This document shows, piece after piece, positions 33,742 to 41,073 of a stretch of 64,000 nucleotides of DNA. The notes under the pieces were generated by a model, which worked only from the letters and a program-made list of their open reading frames with translations, was not told the origin of the DNA and ran no database searches. Numbering within the stretch: position 1 is the stretch's first letter; each line of letters starts with the position of its first letter. The translations under genes were made by a program, and so were the position numbers. Source of the DNA: Sterolibacterium sp964500605 (GTDB taxonomy: Bacteria; Pseudomonadota; Gammaproteobacteria; Burkholderiales; Rhodocyclaceae); contig CAZCOS010000001.1 in NCBI GenBank assembly GCA_964500605.1, forward strand, positions 1 to 64,000, in the 5' to 3' direction.

Positions 33742-33759
33742 ATCGGGTGAATCAAGATT
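33726..33759. repeat. Perfect 14-bp inverted repeat upstream of hicA
   Basis: AATCTTGATTCACC and GGTGAATCAAGATT are perfect reverse complements with six bases (AAATCG) between them. One arm lies in the truncated anti-repressor fragment. The plus strand continues TTGTTGTTTTT, so a weak rightward terminator in front of hicA is possible; a recombination scar or a binding site are alternatives. Confidence 0.7.
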
Positions 33760-33778
33760 TTGTTGTTTTTCTTGTTGC

Positions 33779-33797
33779 GGTGGTTACAACAACCACC
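33779..33797. promoter_or_regulatory. Inverted repeat abutting the hicA start, candidate HicB operator or start-codon hairpin
   Basis: GGTGGTT, ACAAC, AACCACC is a perfect 7-bp-arm repeat whose last base touches the hicA ATG at 33798. hicA has no ribosome binding site there, while hicB has AAAGGAG. HicB carries a ribbon-helix-helix tail, so this is a natural place for autoregulation. Confidence 0.5.
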
Positions 33798-33980
33798 ATG
33801 AACAGCAAGCAAATCATCAAGCAACTTGAAGCGGACGGCTGGGAGTTGCGCAGCGTGAAGGAGAGCCACCATATCTTTCGTCACCCGACGAAGCCCGGTC
33901 ACATCAGCGTCCCGCATCCCAAGCATGATTTGGGCGTGGGCTTGGTGCATAAGCTGCTGAAACAAGCCGGATTGAAGTAA
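33798..33980 (+). CDS. hicA: HicA toxin (mRNA interferase)
   Basis: A 60-residue double-stranded-RNA-binding-fold ribonuclease of a type II toxin-antitoxin system. It has the HicA core: NSKQIIKQLEADGWELRSVK, then SHHIFRHP with the catalytic histidine H24, and the ending HISVPHPKHDLGVGLVHKLL. Full family length, and all recognisable residues are intact, so the toxin is probably active despite the decayed element around it. No ribosome binding site precedes ATG 33798; instead an inverted repeat abuts it, suggesting low or controlled translation. hicB follows 12 bp later. Confidence 0.92.
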   Translation: MNSKQIIKQLEADGWELRSVKESHHIFRHPTKPGHISVPHPKHDLGVGLVHKLLKQAGLK

Positions 33981-33992
33981 AGGAGCGACATC

Positions 33993-34388
33993 ATGAAATT
34001 CCCGATTGCTATTGAACCTGCCACTGAAAACACGGCTTGGGGCGTGGTCGTGCCCGATCTTCCGGGCTGTTTTTCGGCTGGAGATTCCGCTGAGGATGCC
34101 TTTGTCAATGCCGTCGAGGCGATCGAGGCGCATTGCGAGATTCTGACCGAGGACGGCGCGGACATACCCGTTCCCCGTCCACTGGGCGAATGGCAGTCCG
34201 ACCCCGAGTTTGCGGGCTGGGTTTGGGCAATGGTCGATGTTGATGTGTCGCGCTTCGAGGGGCGTGCCGAGAAGATCAACATCACGCTTCCGCGCCGCTT
34301 GCTGGCGAAGATCGACAGCTATGCCAAGGCGCACGGCGAGTCGCGCTCCGGCTTTCTGGCCGAAACGGCCAGGGCGGCCATGCGGTAG
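33993..34388 (+). CDS. hicB: HicB antitoxin with ribbon-helix-helix tail
   Basis: The 131-residue antitoxin that inhibits HicA and represses the operon. The N-terminal HicB-like partial RNase H fold shows WGVVVPDLPGCFSAGDS and AFVNAVEAIEAHCEIL. The C-terminal segment KINITLPRRLLAKIDSYAKAHGESRSGFLAETARAAM is a ribbon-helix-helix DNA-binding domain (about 95-130), as in HicB proteins that autoregulate through an upstream palindrome. AAAGGAG is placed seven bases before the ATG. The gene is convergent with the following leftward operon, 11 bp away. Confidence 0.92.
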   Translation: MKFPIAIEPATENTAWGVVVPDLPGCFSAGDSAEDAFVNAVEAIEAHCEILTEDGADIPVPRPLGEWQSDPEFAGWVWAMVDVDVSRFEGRAEKINITLPRRLLAKIDSYAKAHGESRSGFLAETARAAMR

Positions 34389-34399
34389 GGCTGGGTTCG

Positions 34400-34630
34400 T
34401 CACGGTGTCAGATACCGAGCCTGCCCGCCCGAGATTGCCCAATCCACGTCCTCGATTGGGATCAGCCCGAACTTGTTCAGCTTGAGCACCCCGGCGCGTA
34501 CCATCTTTCGGATGGTTGGCACTGAGACGCCAGCCATGGCGGCGGCTTGCCGCTGTGTGACGTGCGGGGGCCTTGGGTGGCGTTCTGCGTAGAGCCGAAC
34601 CGCCAAGGCTGCTGCTTCGATTTCTTTCAT
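34400..34630 (-). CDS. Small helix-turn-helix protein of the phage remnant
   Basis: A 76-residue protein. The segment VTQRQAAAMAGVSVPTIRKMVRAG (about 24-47) is a MerR/excisionase-type helix-turn-helix, followed by KLNKFGLIPIEDVDWAI as the wing, the layout of excisionase-like or DNA-binding domain 17 proteins. GGGAGA lies upstream of ATG 34630. The ATG overlaps the stop of the preceding winged-helix gene (ATGA, 34627-34630), so it is the last cistron of a three-gene operon. Excision control or transcription regulation is possible; neither is shown. Confidence 0.75.
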   Translation of the reverse strand: MKEIEAAALAVRLYAERHPRPPHVTQRQAAAMAGVSVPTIRKMVRAGVLKLNKFGLIPIEDVDWAISGGQARYLTP

Positions 34631-34986
34631 ATCACTATCTCCCAAACGCTTCCCTTTACGGCAGCTCGACGCGCCATTGTGGTTGCTTTGCGCCTCACCC
34701 TTTCTTCGTTGAGCGTTTCCGTCTGGCTCTTCCATTTCGACTTTTCCGGGGCTTTGGTCTTCCGCTGCGGCTTTGGTACGTCGTCGCCCCCACCTACCAA
34801 ATACATCCTTGCCATTTGCGGTGACATCCACCCTGCAATGTGGACTTTCCGCACCTGATGAAGCCACGCCAGCACTTGACGGCATTGCTCGATGTTGAGA
34901 TTAACAATGTCGGTGATCTGCGCAACGGTCAGGGCCTTCGTTTCTTTTTCAAGTGCCCGCAGGCAGATTTTTTGGGTTGCGTTCAT
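34627..34986 (-). CDS. Winged-helix-like phage protein
   Basis: A 119-residue protein of unassigned function. Residues about 8-60 (ICLRALEKETKALTVAQITD, then VNLNIEQCRQVLAWLHQVRK) look like a winged-helix domain of the kind seen in small phage regulators. The second half is highly basic (KPQRKTKAPEKSKWK, ERVRRKATTMARRAAVKG). Start ATG 34986 overlaps the stop of the upstream zinc-finger gene and its own stop overlaps the downstream helix-turn-helix gene, both as ATGA. I do not recognise a named family. Confidence 0.65.
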   Translation of the reverse strand: MNATQKICLRALEKETKALTVAQITDIVNLNIEQCRQVLAWLHQVRKVHIAGWMSPQMARMYLVGGGDDVPKPQRKTKAPEKSKWKSQTETLNEERVRRKATTMARRAAVKGSVWEIVI

Positions 34987-35162
34987 GGTAGTTTGTATTT
35001 GTCCCTGCATGGCGCACACGCGCCGTTGATGAGTCGCCCGGATTGCTCTCCGCAGAGGTCGCATTCGCCGGGCTCGCCGGGCTGGATGTCGCGGGCCGCT
35101 CTGGCGATGGCATTGGCTGTGTCGTACAGTGCGCGCTCCTGGGCGCGGTCGATATCATCCAT
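34983..35162 (-). CDS. TraR/DksA-type C4 zinc-finger protein
   Basis: A 59-residue protein starting MDDIDRAQERALYD, with CDLCGEQ and CAPCRDKY forming a C4 zinc finger like that of plasmid/phage TraR and DksA-related proteins. These bind in the RNA polymerase secondary channel and change promoter use. AAAGGGC precedes ATG 35162. Upstream, an in-frame reading region ending ECEGCTAEKDKKMKGL stops at TAATG overlapping this start; it may be a further small cistron (start at 35248, 28 residues) but has little independent support. First confident gene of the leftward trio. Confidence 0.75.
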   Translation of the reverse strand: MDDIDRAQERALYDTANAIARAARDIQPGEPGECDLCGEQSGRLINGACAPCRDKYKLP

Positions 35163-35246
35163 TACAGCCCTTTCATCTTTTTGTCTTTTTCCGCCGTGCA
35201 GCCTTCGCATTCCGGCAGCGGGTGAATCTGGCGACATAGAGGGCTC

Positions 35247-35501
35247 ATGGTGTGCGGTATCTCCGTCTTGATCCGGATGACGCGATCCGGCTGCATGATG
35301 GCGCCGTCTGCGATACGCGGCGGCGGCAGGGTGCTCACACGCACATCGCTCACCATCATCGGCCTGGGCGCACTCATGGCAGGCATCTATTACGCGGGGT
35401 ACTCGCATGGAAAGAAATCCGTCAAAGCCGTACTGGCCGAGGTCAATGCACGGCTGTCGCAGCAACGGCTGGAAAATGAGCTTCTGGCAGCGTCAGCATG
35501 A
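35247..35501 (+). CDS. Rz-like inner-membrane spanin remnant
   Basis: The last 56 residues, from GTG 35331, make a membrane helix (SLTIIGLGALMAGIYYAGYS) followed by a helical KKSVKAVLAEVNARLSQQRLENELL segment, the arrangement of a phage Rz-type i-spanin. The upstream 28 codons from ATG 35247 look unnatural, so GTG 35331 may be the real start. Normal Rz proteins are about twice as long, so this one is short or truncated. Its stop overlaps the next start (ATGA at 35498), as in Rz/Rz1 pairs. Confidence 0.4.
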   Translation: MVCGISVLIRMTRSGCMMAPSAIRGGGRVLTRTSLTIIGLGALMAGIYYAGYSHGKKSVKAVLAEVNARLSQQRLENELLAASA

Positions 35502-35743
35502 CGCTGTGGATGCCGTCGGCAGCCAGTTTGCCGCTGTGCGCGCTGGCCCTGCTACTGTTGTCCGGGTGCAGCAGCCAGCCGATTGTCGTGGCAGCAAAGT
35601 GCCCGTCGTTGCCACCACTGCCCGAGAGCCTGAGCCAGCCACCGTTGAACCTGGACATCGTGCCGGACTCGATGCGCCCGGCACGCTTCAAGACATTACC
35701 GTCAATGTCGCTCGATGCGAGGAGATCGCCAGCCGTGCCGTGA
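35498..35743 (+). CDS. Rz1-like outer-membrane spanin lipoprotein, possibly frameshifted
   Basis: An 81-residue proline-rich protein with a lipoprotein signal (lipobox LLLSGC near residue 23) and PSLPPLPESLSQPPLN, which fits an Rz1-type o-spanin overlapping an Rz-like gene. A neighbouring frame from about 35690 to 35826 encodes a plausible soluble tail (DITVNVARCEEIASRAVTDA, then HVLWLQDSYVSVREAYAEEG), so the original gene may have been longer and lost its frame. No holin or endolysin gene is present. Confidence 0.4.
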   Translation: MTLWMPSAASLPLCALALLLLSGCSSQPIVVAAKCPSLPPLPESLSQPPLNLDIVPDSMRPARFKTLPSMSLDARRSPAVP

Positions 35744-35869
35744 CTGATGCGGCTCATGTCCTGTGGCTTCAGGACTCGTATGTCTCTGTGCGCGAGGCGT
35801 ACGCCGAGGAAGGCAACTCCCCATAAATTACGCACACACCGTGCAAAGCCGCATCATTACTGCTTGTCA

Positions 35870-35890
35870 GATTCCAGCCCCGGGACACCA
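35870..35890. repeat. attR-like degenerate copy of the tRNA-Leu 3' end
   Basis: GATTCCAGCCCCGGGACACCA matches the tRNA 3' terminus (32865-32884) except for one G-to-A change and one inserted A. It lies between the last phage-like remnant and dapB. The stretch to 36010 holds nothing else I can name. Confidence 0.5.
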
Positions 35891-36010
35891 GAAAGCTTTT
35901 GCTTGCTTATCCTTCTGGTCGGCAACTTCGGCAACAACAGGAGTAAGTGAATTGACTGCGATGAGGCTGCCGGCAAAGAAGCCGCAATCGTTATCGCAGT
36001 GATCCCGCAG

Positions 36011-36817
36011 TTACCGCAAACCCAGCACATCCTGCATGTCGAACAGGCCGGATTTCTTCTCGCGCATATAACGGGCAGCACGCAGGGAGCCTTGCGCGTA
36101 GGGCATACGGCTGGCTGATTTGTGCGTGATTTCGATGCGTTCCCCCGTACCGGCGAAAAGAACGGTGTGGTCACCCACGATATCGCCACCCCGCACGGTC
36201 GAGAAGCCGATCTGTGTTGCGGGGCGTTCTCCCGTATGACCTTCCCGGCCATACACCGCACATTCTGAAAGGTCGCGCCCAAGGGCTTTTGCGACAACCT
36301 CCCCCATACGCAAGGCGGTTCCGGAAGGGGCATCCACCTTATGGCGGTGATGCGCTTCGATCACTTCGATATCGTAGCCTTCGCTAAGAATTCGAGCTGC
36401 CACATCGAGTAGACGAAACACGGCATTCACACCCACGGCCATGTTGGGTGCAAAAACGATGGGGATTTCGCCAGATGCCTTCTGGATAGCCTCCTTACCC
36501 GCCGTATCAAAACCGGTTGTTCCGATGACCATACTGACCCCCAGACGTCGGCAACCGTCAAGGTGATGCAAAGTGCCATCCGGACGGGTGAAATCAATCA
36601 GGCAATCCGCCAGCTTCAAAGCGGATTCAAGGTCATCCGTGATTTTCACGCCGCTAGCAACCCCTATGAACTCACCCGCATCCTTGCCCAGCCAGACACT
36701 CCCCGGCTGCTCCAGTGCTGCGGCCAACACCATGTCTTCGGCCTGGTTAACCGCTTCAATCAGGGTGCGTCCCATGCGCCCGGAGGCACCGACAATGGCA
36801 ATGCGAATTTTGTTCAT
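36011..36817 (-). CDS. dapB: 4-hydroxy-tetrahydrodipicolinate reductase
   Basis: An NAD(P)H-dependent enzyme of the diaminopimelate/lysine pathway, providing peptidoglycan precursor. The 268-residue protein has the Rossmann motif GASGRMGRTL near residue 10, the catalytic EAHHRHKVDAPSGTAL and the mid-protein VIGTTGFD. The start is ATG 36817. It lies 43 bp downstream of bamE on the same strand, the common betaproteobacterial pair, and its 3' end faces the prophage remnant. Confidence 0.97.
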   Translation of the reverse strand: MNKIRIAIVGASGRMGRTLIEAVNQAEDMVLAAALEQPGSVWLGKDAGEFIGVASGVKITDDLESALKLADCLIDFTRPDGTLHHLDGCRRLGVSMVIGTTGFDTAGKEAIQKASGEIPIVFAPNMAVGVNAVFRLLDVAARILSEGYDIEVIEAHHRHKVDAPSGTALRMGEVVAKALGRDLSECAVYGREGHTGERPATQIGFSTVRGGDIVGDHTVLFAGTGERIEITHKSASRMPYAQGSLRAARYMREKKSGLFDMQDVLGLR

Positions 36818-36860
36818 GGTGTTCGTAGACGAGAAAATAGTTTGGTGGGGACGCGAAGAA

Positions 36861-37298
36861 TCAGGGGGTTCCTGGCAGAGTCATCACGGGCTCGACCTTC
36901 ATGCCGGTTTTCTCGACCGACTCGATTTCGACAACGCCGCGTGTAATGGAAGTTTCCTTGCCCATCACGTCCCCCGTGATTCGGGCCAACTTGTCATCAG
37001 AAAAAAAGAGGGTTAAACGTCGTTGCTGCGCCTCACCACGCCCAGGCCGAAACCGATAAACATAATCCCAACGCTCGGTATGAAAGGGGTCTGTCACCAG
37101 AGGCGTTCCCAGAATGAAGCGGACCTGATCCTTGCTTTGTCCGGGTTTCAATTGTGAAACCATTTCTTCGGTCACATGATTCCCTTGGCGCACATCGATA
37201 CGATAGGGCGTGAAAATTGACGGAATTTCCGGCGTTCCCGCACAAGCCGTCAGGGCTGCCAGACAAGGCAGAATTAGAAAACTGGATGGAAAATTCAT
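36861..37298 (-). CDS. bamE: Outer-membrane assembly lipoprotein BamE (SmpA/OmlA)
   Basis: A lipoprotein of the BAM complex that inserts outer-membrane beta-barrels. The 145-residue product has a lipoprotein signal with the acylated cysteine at C19 (LTAC) and the BamE fold: VTEEMVSQLKPGQSKDQVRF, ILGTPLVTDPFHTERWDYVY, RRLTLFFSDDKLARITGD. ATG 37298 is used; longer upstream readings would place hydrophilic residues before the signal peptide. Divergent from fur, as is usual in Proteobacteria. Confidence 0.95.
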   Translation of the reverse strand: MNFPSSFLILPCLAALTACAGTPEIPSIFTPYRIDVRQGNHVTEEMVSQLKPGQSKDQVRFILGTPLVTDPFHTERWDYVYRFRPGRGEAQQRRLTLFFSDDKLARITGDVMGKETSITRGVVEIESVEKTGMKVEPVMTLPGTP

Positions 37299-37476
37299 GA
37301 GCGTGCCGACATTTTGGCAAAAGGAGGTCGATCTGTCCGGAGGTGATCGAGGTGTGAGATGTACCCATCGCGAACCGAAAACTATATCATAAGCTATCCC
37401 TTGCCCGTGCTGATTGCACCACATCGTGCACTACATCGAATTCCTGCAACGATTTGTAACAATTCGCGACAACCCC

Positions 37477-37917
37477 ATGGACTCTACAAAAGAAATCAAA
37501 AGCGTCGGGCTCAAGGCAACAGCCCCCCGGCTTAAAATTCTCGAACTCTTCCGTCGCCACGATACCGACAAAAATCGGCACATGACGGCAGAAGAGGTTT
37601 ATCGCCATCTTCTTGCAGACAATCTAGATGTCGGACTCGCCACGGTTTACCGCGTTCTAACTCAATTTGAACAAGTGGGCTTGTTACAGCGACATTATTT
37701 CGAATCTGGCAAAGCCGTTTTCGAGCTCAATGAAGGCCATCATCACGATCATCTCGTCTGCCTTCAGTGTGGGCACGTCGAAGAATTTCACGATGCCGAG
37801 ATCGAAAAACGACAGAATGACATCGCCCATGCACGAGGTTTTGAAATCTCTGCCCACGCCTTGTACATTTACGCTCGCTGCATCAAAACCGATTGCCCGA
37901 ACCGCAAAACGGAATAA
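37477..37917 (+). CDS. fur: Ferric uptake regulator Fur
   Basis: An iron-sensing repressor. The 146-residue protein has an N-terminal winged helix (LKATAPRLKILELFRRH; DVGLATVYRVLTQFEQVGL), the metal-site run HHHDH at 88-92, and the zinc-type pair C95-C98 (CLQCGH). ATG 37477 gives the family start MDSTKEIKSVGLKATAPR. I see no convincing 19-bp Fur box in the bamE-fur gap. Convergent with recN. Confidence 0.97.
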   Translation: MDSTKEIKSVGLKATAPRLKILELFRRHDTDKNRHMTAEEVYRHLLADNLDVGLATVYRVLTQFEQVGLLQRHYFESGKAVFELNEGHHHDHLVCLQCGHVEEFHDAEIEKRQNDIAHARGFEISAHALYIYARCIKTDCPNRKTE

Positions 37918-38003
37918 CCCGATTTAACCTGGAAACTCCGTACGCACCGGAAAAACGCATACTCGAAGGTTTCCAGCTGCGGCTTCTAGGTTTAATCAGC
38001 GTT

Positions 38004-39668
38004 TCACGAACCCGCCCGGGTATCGAGCATCTCCATCGCGTGCCGACGCGTTGTTTCGGTAATCTTGACGCCGCCCAGCATCCGCGCAAGCTCATCAATC
38101 CGCCCTTCGCGATCAAGCGGTGTCACGCGTGAATAGGTCATCCCCTCACGCTCTTCCTTGGCGATATTCCATTGATAATCGGCACAAGCCGCAACTTGCG
38201 GCAGATGGGTAACGCAAAGCACCTGTCGGGACTGCCCCAGCTCATGAAGCATGCGCCCGACGATTTCGGCCACCCGGCCACCAATCCCTACGTCCACCTC
38301 ATCGAAAATCAGAGTGGGCGTTTGCGCAGCCTGGCTGGCGATCACTTGGATGGCCAGCCCAATGCGTGACAACTCTCCGCCCGAGGCGACTTTGGAAAGT
38401 GCCCGGGGCGTTTGTCCCGTATTGGCTGAAACACGGAATTCGATGCTCTCCAGCCCCTGGGCCGAACCTTCGGAAAGAGGCTGCAGTACGATCTCGAAGC
38501 AACCCCCGGCCATGGCCAATTGCTGCATGGCCGCCGTCACCTGCTGCCCCAATTTGGCTGCCGCCTTGGCCCGCCCTTTTCCCAGTTTTTCAGCCAGATT
38601 TTGGTATTCCTTTGCGGCGACTGAGGCTTTTTCCTTCAACGCGGCCACATCCGTTTGAAGATTCAATTCATCAAGACGCGTTTGCTGTCGTGCAAGAAAA
38701 TCTGGCAAGTCCTCCACGGCAAGGCGATACTTGCGTGCCACCGCCGTAACGTTTCCGATCCTCGCATCCAGTTCGAGCAGACGCTGGGGTTCGATTTCCA
38801 GACGCCGCTGATAGTGCCGAAGCGCGTGAATGGCTTCCTGGAGCTGGATTTGCGCACCTGACAGGAGTTCCAAGCCTTCTGATAGTCCCGAATCATAGCC
38901 AGATAGTCCATTCAAACGAGACAGGATATGGTCAATCTCGGGAGAAACGGCCCGTTCATCTTCTTCCAGCCGGGCCAGCGCGCCGCCGACCCCTTCGATC
39001 AGGGTTGCCGCATGCGACAAACGTCGATGTTCCTGATTATCCTCAAGCCACTGCACGGGATCAAAGGCTAGGGATTGCAACTCCTGGACCTGCCATTCCA
39101 AGGATTCACGCTCGCGCAGAACCGCATCAACATCCCGCTCGGCCTGTTCGACCGATTCTCGCCACTTCCGCCAGACACGGAATTTCTCGCTCACCTCACG
39201 CGCCAAAGCCATCAAACCGGCATGGGCATCGAGTAATTCACGTTGCGCTTCCGTGCGCAAGAGCGAATGGTGAGCATGCTGGCCATGAATGTCGCACAAA
39301 AAGGATGCAGCTTCACGCAGCTGGGTCAGAGTCGCCGGAGCACCGTTGATGTAAGCTCGTGATCGGCCGCCTTGTTCGACGATCCGACGCAACAAGCACT
39401 CTCCGTCAGCCTCGAAATCATGCGCAAGAAGCCAGCGCGACAAAGCACTGTCTGACGCCACATCAAACATGGCCGAAACCTCTGCACGTTCCGCACCGAG
39501 CCGAACGACACCTGTTTCGGCGCGCTCCCCCAGTGCCAGTGAAAGCGCGTCGATGAGGATGGATTTTCCCGCACCGGTTTCTCCGGTCAGTGTGCTGAAT
39601 CCAGAGTCAAACGCTAATTCAAGGCGGTCGACGATGATGAAATCTCGAATATGAAGACGACGCAGCAT
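38004..39668 (-). CDS. recN: DNA repair protein RecN
   Basis: An SMC-like ATPase for double-strand break repair. The 554-residue protein shows the Walker A motif GETGAGKS at 29-36, a central coiled coil, the signature KVASGGELSRIGLAIQV and Walker B TLIFDEVDVGIGG, then VLCVTHLPQVAACAD. ATG 39668 is the conserved start MLRRLHIRDFIIVD. It follows nadK by 55 bp in the usual nadK-recN order. No LexA box was identified in the short upstream gap. Confidence 0.97.
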   Translation of the reverse strand: MLRRLHIRDFIIVDRLELAFDSGFSTLTGETGAGKSILIDALSLALGERAETGVVRLGAERAEVSAMFDVASDSALSRWLLAHDFEADGECLLRRIVEQGGRSRAYINGAPATLTQLREAASFLCDIHGQHAHHSLLRTEAQRELLDAHAGLMALAREVSEKFRVWRKWRESVEQAERDVDAVLRERESLEWQVQELQSLAFDPVQWLEDNQEHRRLSHAATLIEGVGGALARLEEDERAVSPEIDHILSRLNGLSGYDSGLSEGLELLSGAQIQLQEAIHALRHYQRRLEIEPQRLLELDARIGNVTAVARKYRLAVEDLPDFLARQQTRLDELNLQTDVAALKEKASVAAKEYQNLAEKLGKGRAKAAAKLGQQVTAAMQQLAMAGGCFEIVLQPLSEGSAQGLESIEFRVSANTGQTPRALSKVASGGELSRIGLAIQVIASQAAQTPTLIFDEVDVGIGGRVAEIVGRMLHELGQSRQVLCVTHLPQVAACADYQWNIAKEEREGMTYSRVTPLDREGRIDELARMLGGVKITETTRRHAMEMLDTRAGS

Positions 39669-39723
39669 GGGATTTGCAGTAAGCCGAACAAAACGATCCG
39701 ATGGAACCAACAGATCGGAGGGA

Positions 39724-40590
39724 TTATTGACGGGAATTGCCGCTCCAGTGCAATTTCTCGCGCAGCATTGAAAAGTAGCTGTAACCCGGCGGGTGCATCA
39801 GGGTGATGGCATGCGTAGAACGCTCAACCACCAGCAAATCTCCGACACGGGCATCGAAGAATTCCTGGCCATCAAAGTGAATACGGGCATCGTTTTGGGC
39901 CAGCAGACAAATTTCAACACGACTCTCGTCGCTGATGGTGATGGGACGATTACTCAATGCGTGCGGACAAAGCGGCACCAAAGCGATGCCATGGACGGCG
40001 GGATGCAGAATTGGGCCATTGGCCGAAAGCGCATAAGCCGTTGAGCCTGTCGGCGTCGCGATAATCATGCCATCGGCACGCAGGACGTAAATGAATTCAC
40101 CATCCACCTGCACTTCAACCTCGATCATCCGGCCGATTTCACCCTTATTGATGACGACATCGTTCAAGGCCACCGTCCCGAAAACGCGCCGACCATCCCG
40201 AAAAACGCTCGCATCTAGCAAGGTTCGCTGCTCTGGCGAGAAATGTCCCGCCAGAAGGATCGTCACCCCCTCGATCATGGATTTGCTTGAAATGTCGGTC
40301 ATGAAGCCCAGCCGCCCCTGGTTCACGCCGGCGAGCGGCACACCATAAGCCGCAAGCCGTCTTGCGGCATTCAGCATGGTGCCATCCCCGCCTACCACAA
40401 TGGCTAGATCCGCTGCCTTGCCAATTTGCTCAAAAGAAGCGATCTGGCAACCATGACAGCCCACCGACGCCGCAGTCTGCTCTTCGATCAAGACTTCGCG
40501 CTGCTGCGACAAAAGAAAAACCACCAACTCTCGCAAGGCATCAGCAATGGTCGGACTCTGGTATTTGCCAATCAGGGCGATGGTACGCAT
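39724..40590 (-). CDS. nadK: NAD kinase
   Basis: Makes NADP from NAD and ATP. The 288-residue protein has the catalytic GGDGTMLNA at 67-75, the LGFMTDIS segment, and the substrate-binding TPTGSTAYALSANGPI. Upstream of recN on the same strand. The 173 bp between it and tRNA-Arg hold a short palindrome (GATTCGC-C-GCGAATC, 40699-40713) but no clear terminator or promoter, so transcription from the tRNA promoter could continue into nadK. Confidence 0.97.
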   Translation of the reverse strand: MRTIALIGKYQSPTIADALRELVVFLLSQQREVLIEEQTAASVGCHGCQIASFEQIGKAADLAIVVGGDGTMLNAARRLAAYGVPLAGVNQGRLGFMTDISSKSMIEGVTILLAGHFSPEQRTLLDASVFRDGRRVFGTVALNDVVINKGEIGRMIEVEVQVDGEFIYVLRADGMIIATPTGSTAYALSANGPILHPAVHGIALVPLCPHALSNRPITISDESRVEICLLAQNDARIHFDGQEFFDARVGDLLVVERSTHAITLMHPPGYSYFSMLREKLHWSGNSRQ

Positions 40591-40763
40591 GGCTTGAATG
40601 AAAGCGAATTAATACGAACGGAGTGAATGGGGCGAGTGTGTCATTTGAACCGAAGGCGTCACCCGTGGATTAGACCACAAAGCACCCCCAACCCTAGCGA
40701 TTCGCCGCGAATCACGCGGGTCGAGCGCGATGAATCTTCTATTCAGGAAAACAGGATCAGAAG

Positions 40764-40840
40764 TGGCGCGGCAGGAGGGAGTCGAACCCCCGACCTACGG
40801 CTTAGAAGGCCGTTGCTCTATCCAGCTGAGCTACTGCCGC
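40764..40840 (-). tRNA. tRNA-Arg (anticodon TCT)
   Basis: A 77-base gene. Acceptor GCGGCAG/CTGCCGC, discriminator G, encoded CCA, T arm GGGGGTTCGACTCCC. The anticodon loop CTTCTAA has TCT (plus-strand AGA at 40804-40806), reading AGA codons. It lies 88 bp after tRNA-Pro, probably in one transcript. Confidence 0.96.
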
Positions 40841-40928
40841 TTTCTGGTTGAACACAGGGCTGGGGTAACACAAAAGCCCATGAGCGCGATCTGGAGGCCC
40901 AGCTACGCGGTACAGGGCAACATCATTC

Positions 40929-41005
<77 letters not shown>

Positions 41006-41015
41006 AGGAGGCCGG

Positions 41016-41044
41016 ATTCTACTGAGCCTGTCCTTCAGGGTCAA
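41016..41044 (-). promoter_or_regulatory. Strong sigma-70 promoter of tRNA-Pro
   Basis: On the minus strand: TTGACC, exactly 17 bases, TAGAAT. The predicted start site is only a few bases before the mature tRNA-Pro 5' end. Both hexamers are close to consensus, as expected for a tRNA operon. Confidence 0.8.
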
Positions 41045-41073
41045 ATTCCGTCGCGGATTCCTTCACGCATTCT

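Larger units (their letters stand above)
32865..35890. mobile_element. Decayed integrative element/prophage remnant at tRNA-Leu
   Basis: A segment of about 3.0 kb between the tRNA-Leu 3' end and dapB. It begins with a degraded tyrosine-type integrase next to the tRNA, the usual layout for tRNA-targeting elements. It contains an AntA-type anti-repressor fragment, hicAB, a small DNA-binding/zinc-finger operon, and spanin-like remnants. Imperfect 20/21-base repeats lie at both ends. Structural, packaging and lysin genes are absent, so large internal deletions must have occurred. The outer genes (queA, dapB) are ordinary core genes. Confidence 0.75.

Noticed and set aside
35443..35835. A 130-codon leftward frame across the spanin-like region
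   Set aside because: The plus-strand lipoprotein signal and ATGA overlap explain the region better; the reverse product shows no domain.
37299..37476. Fur box in the bamE-fur gap
   Set aside because: No segment resembles the GATAATGATAATCATTATC consensus closely enough.
40699..40713. GATTCGC-C-GCGAATC as a terminator after tRNA-Arg
   Set aside because: A one-base loop cannot form and there is no T-run on either side.
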